Positions 46,001-58,000 of a stretch of 64,000 nucleotides of DNA are shown in pieces. The first letter of the stretch is position 1; the number at the start of each line of letters is the position of its first letter. The notes beneath the pieces are model-generated. The model was given only the letters and a program-made list of their open reading frames with translations. It did no database searches and was not told where the DNA came from. Origin of the DNA: Ditylenchus dipsaci (Eukaryota > Nematoda > Chromadorea > Rhabditida > Anguinidae); assembly GCA_004194705.1 (NCBI GenBank), contig SADC01001279.1, positions 682,001 to 746,000 on the forward strand. Direction: 5' to 3'. The position numbers and the translations under genes were made by a program.

Positions 46001-49000
46001 AAACCCTCTTCCTGACCTTAAAGTATGAGATAAAAAAACCACTGCAAGAAGGAAAAAAACTTCAACGAGAGCTGTATCAGGGAGATGACCATGATGCACC
46101 TTCTTTTCCACCAGATGCTCTTGGTTTCTTGATATCGCTGTTGCGCCACAATTATTTAGAAGCCAAGGACATTGCCTCTTTCAGTATGAAATACTCTGAC
46201 CATTTGCTAAACTGATCGTTAGAGCACATGAAAACAGGTTAAGACGAGAATTTTAAAGGTTTAATGGTGATGTTTCATTACACTACACATGGCGCAATTT
46301 GAATGCGGCGCAATTTGCGGTGGCGCAATTTGAATGCGGCGCAATTTGCGGTGGCGCAATTTGAATGCGGCGCAATTTGCGGTGGCGCAATTTGAATGCG
46401 GCGCAATTTGCGGTGGCGCAATTTGAATGCGGCGCAATTTGCGGTGGCGCAATTTGAATGCGGCGCAATTTGCGGTGGCGCAATTTGAATACGGCGCAAT
46501 TTGAATGTGGCGCAATTTACATTGGCGCAATTTACGGCGGCGCAATTTGCGGCGGCGCAATTTGAATGTGGCGCAATTTGATATGGCGCAATTTGATATG
46601 GCGCAATATGTCGCTGCCCCATGAAACTTGATAACACAGCAATTTGCGGAATTCGAATTCGCGCGGGACCACCCTAATTTTGTCCATAATGTTTTTGAAT
46701 TAATTTTTTATGTGCATTGAAAATTTGAATTCCATTTATGAGTAAAATGCCGATCTGGCAATATCGAGCAACGTTGGGCTCAACTAGTAAACGGTAAAAA
46801 ATTTTACGTGCAAAAAAAACAATTCGAAAAAATTATTGACAAAATTAGGGTGGTCCCACGCGAATTCTAAATTTTCCAATTGCTGTGCTTATCAAGTTTC
46901 ATGGTTCTTTAAGTTTTATTACCAGTTTTATTACCAAAACGTAGCTGACATTCAGGGCTACAATTTAGTTATAAAACTTTAATTCAGGTTGTTGTACCTA
47001 GGTAAATGCAATCAGAAGTTAGTACAAAGGCAGTGCCTAGCAGAGTGTTAGAAATCTCTAAAAATAGGACGGCCGTCCCTGTCTCATTAATTTTTTTGAC
47101 CGTCTTCCGCCCCGTCCAAATTTTTGCCGTCTCCGCCTCCGTCCTGAGTTTTTTCGGCCATCTTCCGCATCGTCCAAATTTCTGCCGTCTCGAAGGCCGC
47201 CTCAAAAAAAATTCGCACCGTCCAAATTAAAGAACTACAGTCGAACCTCTCTATAGTGTACACCCCAAAAGTTCGTTCCCGCCTAGGGTCCGACACTTTT
47301 TTTAGCTCGATTTTCAATTTTTTTTGCTGATTCTTTTTTCACAGTCTGGCCGCAAATATCGTAAGGATTCCGATTTTGCCGATCGTTTTTCATTTGTCTA
47401 TATATTTTTTCTCTAAAAAAGCAAAACCTCCATATAGTGTACATCTTATTTTCAAAGTGGTGTACACTATATGGAGGTTTTGCTTTTTTAGAGAAAAATA
47501 TATAGACAAATGAAAAACGATCGGCAAAATCGGAATCCTTACGATATTTGCGGCCAGACTGTGAAAAAAGAATCAGCAAAAAAAATTGAAAATCGAGCTA
47601 AAAAAGTGTCGGACCCTAGGCGGGAACGAACTTTTGGGTGTACACTATAGAGAGGTTCGACTGTATTTTTTTTTCAACAGCCCAATTCTACAAAATTTGT
47701 TATTAAAAACACCAATAATTAACCTGATTTCCACAACATATAACTAAATTCAACCGTTTTCAGCTGAAAACGTTTAAGAAAATTGGCCAGTTGTCTGCCG
47801 TCTTAAAAGAATTGGCCGGCCGTCCTCCGTCTCCATCCTGGCCTTTTTTTCGCTGGCCGTCGCCGTCCCGTCCAAAATCGAGCCGTCTTAGGACGGGACG
47901 GAGACGGGACGGTCCCGGCAGGACGGCAATCCCACTATGGTGCCTAGGTATCTGAACTCACACACTTGTCAGGTGAAAGTGAGTAGGCAGTTGTGGATGG
48001 CGATATTTAGAGATTAATGGATACCCAGTGGACAGGTTGAAATAATGAAGTCAACTATAATGAATTCAAGTGTTTTGGTACACTCAATAAATATCCGAAC
48101 ACAAGTGGTGAATCTTGATGTCCACCTGAAGCAAATTTTTTCTTATGTTTTGGCCTACAAGAGCTTTTTCATGCATAATTCTGATAATCTAAAGACAGTT
48201 TGTAGGAAAGAAACTGTCATTTGACCGAGTTTACCAAAAGTCAAAAAATACGGTTGCAGTTCAGAATCCCCCCCCCTCCCACGTGGACTGATCAGATGGA
48301 GGAGATAACTTCATATTCGTGTTTCTCGACCCCGATTTCATGAGAAAGCCGGCTGTTTTTTTGGTTCTGAGAAAAAAAAAATTTTCGAACCACAGGGGGT
48401 ATCATGGTTTTTAGTCAAAATTTGAAAAATTTAAATTGGCGCCTTTTGAATTTAAAAGGGAGTAAGGGCTGTATTGGGAGGGGAAGGGAATAAAAGGGGG
48501 CCACTTTTATGGCAGAACATTATAAATTTGAATATCTACAGTCAAACCTCGTTATAAGATACACCCGATATAAGATACACCTCGTTATAAGATACACCTA
48601 AAGAAGATTTGGTTGGTCTGAACTAAATTAAGGCAAATGAACCCTCTATATAAGATACACTCGATACAAGATACACCTCGTTATAAGATACACCTGAGCT
48701 TGATCCCGTTCAATAAAATGTCACTCGATATAAGATACAGTCCATAAAAATATACAAAATTTTTGAATTGCCGCCATTTTTAGTGCAAATTTTCAACTTT
48801 TTGTTGCGGAAAGCTTTTTGTTCTGCTAAGTCCTGCACAGTGTTTTCAAAAGTCACACTATCACACTTGGGTCACACTAACTTCACCGACTTTTTTATCT
48901 GGAATTTTGTTTTCGGGTTCCAGATGTTTTTTATATTTTGTAGCTGAGATTCGTCCCTATCGATTGAGTGGTCAAACACCCCAGTTGAAAATAGTTTTTG

Positions 49001-52000
49001 ACAAAATCACAGCAAGTGTGACTTTAAAATCACACCTTTTCACAAAAAGTGTGATTTTAAAGTCACACTTGATGTGATTTTGCCAAAAACTATTTTCAAC
49101 TGGGATGTTTGACCACTCAATCGATAGGGACGAATCTCAGCTACAAAATGGTATAAAACATCTGAAACCGAAAACAAAATTTCAGATAAAAAGGTCGGTG
49201 AAGTTAGTGTGACCCAAGTGTGATAGTGTGATTTTTGAAAACACTGGTCCTGCAGCAGGACTTAGTAGTTGTTTCATGTAAGTCCTGTACAAGGACTTAT
49301 TATTAGTATCATGTAAGTCCTTTTTCAGGAGTTATCAAATGAAATATGTAAGTCCTCTACCAGGACTTATGATACACCCTCTATATAAGATACACCTCGT
49401 TATAAGATACAGCTGAGGTATGTCCCTGGGTGTATCTTATAACGAGGTTTGACTGTATATTCTTCGACTGCCTCACTATGTTTTTCAACTGGGCCGTGGC
49501 AAAAAAAGACTCTATATGCATTTTATGGTCAAGAGTACTTCTCGAATCATGTCTAAGGTAAGTGTGTGCGCGCATCTCTAACTCTCAAGCCCCCTGCGCC
49601 CCCTTCGGGGGCGCAGGGGGCTTGGGGCTTGGACTTGAGATGCGCACACCACATACCTTAGACACAAATCACTCGAAAGTGACTCTGGATGCATGAAAAA
49701 GCATGCATAACAGAGTTTATTTATGCGGTAGGCCCCAGTATTCAAAACTATGTTCAACATTTCTTGTTAGTAGGCCCTGTGTGATCAGTGGCCCCTTTTA
49801 TTCCCTTTCCTCCCAATACAGCCCTTATTCCTTCTTAAATTCAAAAGGCGCCAATTTAAATTTTCCAAATTTTGACTAAAACCCACGATACTACCCCCCC
49901 CTGTGGTTCGAAAATTTTTTTTTCTCAGAACCAAAAAACAGCCGGCTTTCTCATGAAATCGGGGTCGAGAAACACGAATATGAAGTTATCTTTTCCACCT
50001 GATCAGTCCCCGTGGGGGGGATTCTGAACTCAAGCCAAAAATACCATATAAAATGGAAATTTACTGTTATTAAGCCTTCTTTAGACGGCTCGAATGAGTT
50101 CAAAAAACAGGTTTTAAAGCCTGAAGACCCTTAGAAAAAAATTGCACCAAGTGGATGACCACTTGGTATGGTTTGTGCATGGATTATTCAATAGAACTGA
50201 GGTTGGATTATAGAGAAGAGTGCATGATAGGAGTTCTTCGCAAGAACAAAAAGATTAGTATAATTAAAATTTGTCGACCAGTTGGGTGCCATTTGGAAGA
50301 CTTACAGTCAAACCTCGTTATAAGATACACCCGATATAAGATACACCTCGTTATAAGATACACCTAAAGAAGATTTGGTTGGTCTGAACTAAATTAAGGC
50401 AAATGAACCCTCTATATAAGATACACTCGATACAAGATACACCTCGTTATAAGATACACCTGAGCTTGATCCCGTTCAATAAAATGTCACTCGATATAAG
50501 ATACAGTCCATAAAATATACAAAATTTTTGAATTGCCGCCATTTTTAGTGCAAATTTTTCAACTTTTTGTTGCGGAAAGCTTTTTGTTCTGCTAAGTCCT
50601 GCAGCAGGACTTAGTAGTTGTTTCATGTAAGTCCTGTACAAGGACTTATTATTAGTATCATGTAAGTCCTTTTTCAGGAGTTATAAAATGAAATATGTAA
50701 GTCCTCTACCAGGACTTATGATACACCCTCTATATAAGATACACCTCGTTATAAGATACAGCTGAGGTCTGTCCCTGGGTGTATCTTATAACGAGGTTTG
50801 ACTGTACTAGATGGTTGTTTTCATAAGACCTAGAAGGTGGTTTTCTATCCACTCTGGTAGAAGGTGCTTACTGGTCCTATAAAAACTAGCCTTCATAAAA
50901 ATTAAAGGACTATAATTCAAAAAAAAATTATCTGCCACCTCCAGGATTTAAACTAGTGTTGGGACTAGGGGTGCGGGCGGGTTTGCGGTTCGATTTTTCA
51001 ATAATTTGAGGGGCAGATTTGCGGAGCGGTCTTTAAGAAATTTGCGGGTTATGGGTAAGTTTGCGGGTTTTTCATAATAATACTGATATAACAGCTTGAA
51101 AAATAAGTTGCGGTTGCCCGCGATTTTCTGCGTACGGTTTGCGGGATGGGTTCTCAATGATTTGCGGGGCTAATTTAGCAGTCCGCACCCCAACACTAAT
51201 TTGAACCTGTAACTTCCAAAATACAACTACCGCCCGTAGCTTCTTGCTGAGACAAAAATTTGAGTTTCATTAAAATTTGGGCGCTACTGTAATATACTCC
51301 CCCCAATAATTATTAGGCTTAGGAATTAGGCTTAGCCTTAGGCTTCGGGCCGTAGGCATTAGGCTTAGTGCAACACGTAATAATTTCACCACTTTTCAAA
51401 AAAATATATGGTTTTTGGGGTGCCTGAAAAATTATTGGGAGGTGGCATATTACAGTAACGTCAAATTTGTCCGCGGTGTGGCTCGGGATATCGTGGCCGC
51501 GGGGATGCCGTGTCTGTGTCCGAGAGTAACTACGGCACACTGCAAAACGACCATGCAAGACAATTTCTTGGCTGCCGAACGCCAGATACAAAGATAGCCT
51601 ACTTCACTCGCACGCTATCTTGACTATCTGACTTAAGAAAATTGAAGACTACACGAAATAAAAAGAAGCTTTATCAAAGTGACGAAAATCAAACCAAAAA
51701 TAAAGACCATAACAAGAAAAAAGCCCTTTCTAAGGGAAATAAATTGTTGACGAAATCGAACGAAGTTAATCAGCTGTATTCAGCTCCAAGCCTTGCCGAT
51801 GAACAGATCGCTGATTCCCGCGTAGAGTTTCAGAGCCTTCTTCGCAAAAACAGCCAGGCGACGCATCTCATCTAAGCCAACGCAGAAATTTACACACGAG
51901 TAACAAAACAATTGTAAAATCCAACCATTTGTGAAGGTGGTCGAACCATAAATTGCAGCATCCTTCACTTTTTCATCGATGAATGACTTCTCGAGCAACG

Positions 52001-55000
52001 GAGCGCAACTTACGTCTCCACAGGTATTGACAGGATTGACGACATCATCTAATTGCACGACCAATAAGAGAACAAATTTTAAGACAATGAATTACGTGAG
52101 CGCTTCAGGCTGGCCACGGCGTTATATAATTTCACTCCAGCATCAGTTCCTGAAAGTTAATTTTTGCAACAAATTGACCACACGGTTGAATTAATCGTAC
52201 TGTCGTTGGAATTTTGAACAATCTGAGGAGGCGGAGCTCGAAAAGGAACAACCTTCTCTCATGTTCTTTTGACCATTCTTCAAGACTTCGCGACCATTGC
52301 TGTTCTGACCTATAAGGAGTTAGCATTTTAAGCGACAATTGCAATAATAATGTAAAAACATACCAAACGAAGACCCGATATGATAACCTGCTGAGCGTGA
52401 GAAGAGAAGGACTGATTCATCCCATAAGCTGGCTGCTGAACTGCATTAACCTGAGGCTTGAAATCGGGCAAAAAACGATCGGCATTCTTGAAAGCATCCT
52501 TCTTTGGAAAGGACGGGCTCACATCCACGATTCGACCAAGACGAAGCGGATGGCTGGACTTCAACGTGACAATTGTAGCGGGCTCCTCACCTAAAATAGT
52601 ACCATTCCAAACACAAATCACAAACAAGAGTAGCGAACCGTTTTCAATCTCGACTTTTGCCTCATCAACTGCAACCACTATAGAGGTCTTTGCATCACCA
52701 TCTTCATCATCAGACCAGCCTGGATTGAGATCATCATGAGCAACCTTGCTGCCAACTAAAAGACAAAATTGTACCGGCTTCAAGGATGAGATAACAACAA
52801 AAAACACCATCGGAAGACTCGACACGGATATTCTGCGAGGAAGATTCTTGTTTCCCCCACTATCAACGCATCACAGTTGAAACTCTGATCCACCGGATGC
52901 TTTGTCTCGAAGTTGATAGGATCGGCGGAAGCCTTCGGATTCGATAGAGGAGCACCAATGTCCACAATGTGTCCAACTCGCATCTTTTTCGGATCCATAC
53001 TTGTTGATTTGGCGATGAGCGATACAACTTCAGAGCTAAAAAATTCATACTGATCAGATGAAAAATGTGAGAAAGAAACCAGGTAAATTCCCATTTCATT
53101 TGCTTATACGGAAATATAAACACGGAACACAAGCTAAAAACTTCGACAAGCGCTGCCCTTATATCCAGTTGGGCAATTGGACATTTTGTAAAATTTGTAC
53201 AATTTGTCCACCGGGAAACAACCGAATGATACCGAAAATTTTTACAAAATGTCCGCGGACAAATTGCACAAATCTTACAAAATCGTTGACACTGTCAGCT
53301 TTGATTTAATTAAATTCTGAAAGAGTGGGAATTCGAGCTTTTATTTATTGCGGGCTTTTCCAGGGACTGCCATACGACGGTAAACGACTTAGGCCAAATT
53401 AAACGAACGTGAACTACCCTAGTATTTATACAGTAGCGGAAAAAAGTGATGACTCAAGCATAAGTTTTGCGTATTTTGCTTCATATCTCCCGACTACATG
53501 CATTCTTTGATTTCACATATATAAGCAAGAATGATCGCCGGAATCTCAGCTACATTTTGAGTACAAATTAGAGATGATGACGATCGATTAATCGCACCTG
53601 CGATTAATCGCAAATCGCACCAAATTTGGCAAAAAATAATCGCATCGCATAATCGCATGCATGCTTTTGAAATAATCGCAAATCGCAATCGCAATTTGAG
53701 AAATTGCACGATTAATCGCAAATTTTGCCATACTGAAAAATTTTACCAGCAAAATTACTTTTAGTAATGGATGGAACTTTTTTTACCGCAAAAAACTTGG
53801 AAATTACTGCAAAATATTTTTTCTCACCGTAATGTGATCTTCCGGCAAAATACTTTTCTCACCGCAAAATACTTTTTTTTCTTACGCAAAAATACTCTTT
53901 TCTCATCGCAAATTTTTTTAGTCAGAAAATAACTTATCTCGCTCAAAATCTCACCCAGAGTGGTCAGAAGCACTTGAAAGATGGTTTTTAGGATTCACTA
54001 AAAAGGAGTCAGTTTTTCGCGAAAACTCGATTTCACGCATCAGTATCCCACTTTAATCGGCTTAATCGCTGAGAATCTAACTCTAAGCCATTCTCAACCA
54101 CCTTAAAGCATCCTAAACTTTTCTAAACCAGTATGTAAGTATTCTGAAAAGTCTGAAGGGTGGTTCAGAGCGGTTAAGGGTGAGATTCTTAGCTATCGAG
54201 ATGACCAAAGTGTGATTCTGATGCGCGCAATAGAATTTTCGCAATAAGTTCACCCCAAAAAACCAGCTTTTAGGTGCTTTTGACCACTCTCGGGTGGGAT
54301 TCTGAGCGATCCAAGTGATTTTCTGACTAAAAAATTCAAATTCCCGCGAATTTTGACTAAAAATCCTTGATTTTCTCAACAATAATCTGAAGATGCTTAA
54401 CTACAGGTACTTATTGTTGATAGTTGTCGCAAATGTCCACGTTTACTTTAAATAAAGCTTTTGTTTGTGCATAGTGTTAAAAGTTTTGGTTTCTAGGAGC
54501 TAAAAGCAAAGTAATCGCATAATCGCGCGATTAATCGCACCTGAATTTTTTTGCGATAATCGTTGCGATTAATCGCATTTAATTTTTTCAAATAATCGCA
54601 ATCGCAATCGCATCGGGTTAAGACCAAAATAATCGCAATCGCATAATCGCAAAAGGCCAAATCATCATCTCTAGTACAAATACGTATATGTATGATAAGG
54701 AATCGGAAACTTTTTAATTGTTTTTCAAAATGCACTCAAATTTTGAGGCGGAAAAAATGATGACTCAAATTCTTTTCTATTGATGTTTCATCGTCATTTT
54801 ATGTCTATGGCCAATTTTAAATGTTTATTCGTAAGCCCTGTTTCTCAGCTACAATTTGGAATGTCGAACTTACTTTTATTATTATTCTAGGAAAAGTTAT
54901 GACCATCAAGATAAAAGCGTCGATTTCTAGTCAAAATAAAGGAAAATCCAAGGAAAATGACTGTTTAGACACATAAATAATAGCTTTTCTCAAAAAAATG

Positions 55001-58000
55001 TTGATGAAAAGATAAAATTCAATGCAGCATTCGAAAGCTCTTTGATTTCTCTACACAATGACATGTTGACTGCTTTTTTAGAAAAATACAGGGCTGAGAA
55101 ACAGACGGTTGAATTTAGACAAGACAAAAAAGGCTAAAAATAAGGCAAAAACAGGGGTTTTTTGTCTTGTCTAAATTCAACCGTCTGTTTCTCAGCCCTG
55201 TATTTTTCTAAAAAAGCAGTCAACATGTCATTGTGTAGAGAAATCAAAGAGCTTTCGAATGCTGCATTGAATTTTATCTTTTCATCAACATTTTTTGAGA
55301 AAGCTATTATTTATGTGTCTAAACAGTCATTTTCCTTGGATTTTCCTTTATTTTGACTAGAAATCGACGCTTTTATCTTGATGGTCATAACTTTTCCTAG
55401 AATAATAATAAAAGTAAGTTCGACATTCCAAATTGTAGCTGAGAAACAGGGCTTACGAATAAACATTTAAAATTGGCCATAGACATAAAATGACGATGAA
55501 ACATCAATAGAAAAGGATTTGAGTCATCATTTTTTTCCGCCTCAAAATTTGAGTGCATTTTGAAACAATTAAAAAGTTTTCGATTCATTATCATACATAT
55601 ACGTATTTGTACTCAAAATGTAGCTGAGATTCCGGCGATCATTCTTGCTTATATATGTTAAATCAAAGAATGCATGTAGTCGGGAGATATGAAGCAAAAT
55701 ACGCAAAACTTATGCTTGAGTCATCACTTTTTTCCGCTACTGTACATAAAATTTGTGAAATTGACAAAAAAATGTTTCGAAAGACCTCTTCATGTGACAA
55801 TCCCTGAGGTCCTCTTAAATCCAAGTTTTCAGGTAGTGTTGTTTGAGGGAGGGAGACAAACTGTTGGTTCCTCATCGGCTTTTTGCACTGATCAGCCACA
55901 AACTGCTCTCGCAAAGCCTGTTCAAGTAGCCAATGCCTTCTTCTGCCAAATGCCTGTCCTGTAACGAAAGAATAATTAAGCGAGACTATGCAAGATAAGA
56001 TCTCATAGAACCTCAAACGGGTAGTACTTCTTCTCAACTTTAAGAATGATCCCGTCCAGCAATGAAACTATAAGCGTGTTTTCGGTCGGCAAGCAAATTT
56101 TATGGTGCGATACTGACTCTCTAACCAGCTGAAATGAAATTATTAGTACAATTTTGCGTAGAAGATTGTCGATTTCTGAAAAAACGAATCGATAATAGAG
56201 ATACGGATGCATACTAAAGTATCGAAGGATTGAAATTCACCGTAATTTCTCTAATAGCTCACCCGGGTGAGTTATTTTTCAACACCTCAGAAATAAGAAA
56301 AATGGGGGGGGTCGATCTCGAGATTTTGGTTGCCCAGCCAAAATCTAAAAAATAGAATCGGTAGGGTCTAACCTGTTGAGGGCAAATCTTTTTGTTGCCG
56401 CAGAAATACTTTTTTGGTAAAACAGCGATTGGGCAAACACTGTGATTGGGTACAGTCTAAAAGGGAGCATGACAAAACTCTACCGCGACAAAATCTACCT
56501 ACGACAAAATTCTACCGCGACAAAATTCTACCGGACATTATTCGACCGCGAAATTATTCAACCGCAACATTATTCCACCGCAACATTTTCTTCTATTTTT
56601 TGATTTTTCGGGTCACTATTACTATTTGTAGATTCAACTGTGTGGTTAGCTACTCATGCTTTTATCTTCCAGGTTTTTGTTTTTTTGTCTCCGCCTGCTA
56701 CCAAGTATCAATAATGGAAAAGTTTCGACGGAGTGTGTTAAAAACTCAAAGGAAGCAAAGGAGAACCTGGTTCTTTGAAGATGGGTGTTTTTTCAAGTAA
56801 ACTACTCATACTCGACATTATTTAGTTGTTTGAACTATGTGTTTTAGTATTGCGACAGGACACGGTTGTGGTCCACATCCATCTCATATCGCAGCAAAAG
56901 CTGGTCACCTACAGATCAAAACAGAATCTCACTTACCAAAGGTATTATTTCTAATCAATTTAGTTAAGTAGACTCTAATATTTTAAGGTCGTCGTTTTCG
57001 ATGCAAAGTTTCACGTCAAACTTTCTCTGAGTGGTGTGGAATCAGTTCTCGTGGACAAGACGCAAAGATATCTTTAAACACGATATTCTTCTAGCTCCAA
57101 TTAATCTTCCCGGATATTGGGCTCTCGTGGTATGACAGATTATCCGTCAAAAATAACTTAAAAGCAAAATACTTCTTTTAGGCAGTCAAAAATTTTTGAC
57201 CTATTAAATTTTCAGACGATCCCTCAGCAAAGCAATAGCTATGATTGTGGAATATTCGTCTGTCTTTTTTCGGAATTCGTATCGCGTGACGTACGCCTTC
57301 AATTGAAACAATACCAAGTGGATGAAATTCGCAGAAAGATCGCAAAAGAAATGCTTGACGGAGTAATGTCTTAACAAAAATAGATTGATGAGTCTAATGT
57401 TTGATTGTTCAATTATTTTTGCTCGCTTATGTTATACTGTTATTTTGGTTTTTGAACGAAAAAAGTGATTTCTGGGGTGTGATGTTAGATTTTAATCGGA
57501 GTCGTGACAGAATATGACAAATTTCTGCGTTTTTAACGGGATGGTCTAATAGATACTATTGAACCTAAGCCTTGGAGCCCTGTGTAGCAACTATTAATTC
57601 TATAAACTTAATTTTTTACTTTAATAAATCACTAAAACGCAAATGAGTGCGAATCCATCCATGACTTTTATCAACGAGATTGATGATTAACATATAAATA
57701 GATACGAAAATTGGACAAAGTCAGTGCAAATAGCATTATACGGTAGAATAATGTCGCGGTCGGATAATGTCCAGTAGACTTTTGTCCGGTAGAATTTTGT
57801 CGTGTACCCGTCTTAAATAAGTTTTGAATTATTTGAATTTTTTCAGTCCCACCGTATGTTTTTTAATAAAGCAAGGCCTCAGGCGCCCAACATGCACGTT
57901 GGATAGAGCAAAATGTGCAGAATACAATGATGTTGGTTCTTTTCGCTTCAATGGTGAGTCAAATAGGGGAAAAGGGGTCTAGGAGGTAGCAAATGTTTTT

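Larger units (their letters stand above)
44620..46914. repeat. Foldback MITE split by a larger insertion
   Basis: Left end TTAAAGGACCATGAAAC (44619-44635); right end GTTTCATGGTTCTTTAA near 46900. The remaining body (46628-46900) folds on AATTCGCGCGGGACCACC and complement. Sequence at the break, CATGAAAC, is duplicated around the 44636-46619 element. Its relative at 25333-25715 is intact. Confidence 0.75.
48268..50022. repeat. Foldback hosting nested insertions
   Basis: The left arm (48268-48520) and right arm (49775-50022) match inverted through GATCAGATGGAGGAGATAACT-like sequence, GAGAAAGCCGGCTGTTTTTT, GGCGCCTTTTGAATT and AGGGCTGTATTGGGAGG. Between them are the TA-type element 48539-49455 (itself split) and a GC-hairpin repeat at 49490-49760. 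Confidence 0.75.

Noticed and set aside
45931..46215. Plus-strand 94-codon frame
   Set aside because: It is antisense to the FLYWCH-like remnant, whose minus-strand features (Cys, H.H.P, acceptor) are more convincing.
46261..46637. Open frames of repeated [13 protein letters not shown] / [13 protein letters not shown] on the minus strand
   Set aside because: They are translations of the GCGCC word array in all frames; the repeat length keeps them open. No start context or splicing.
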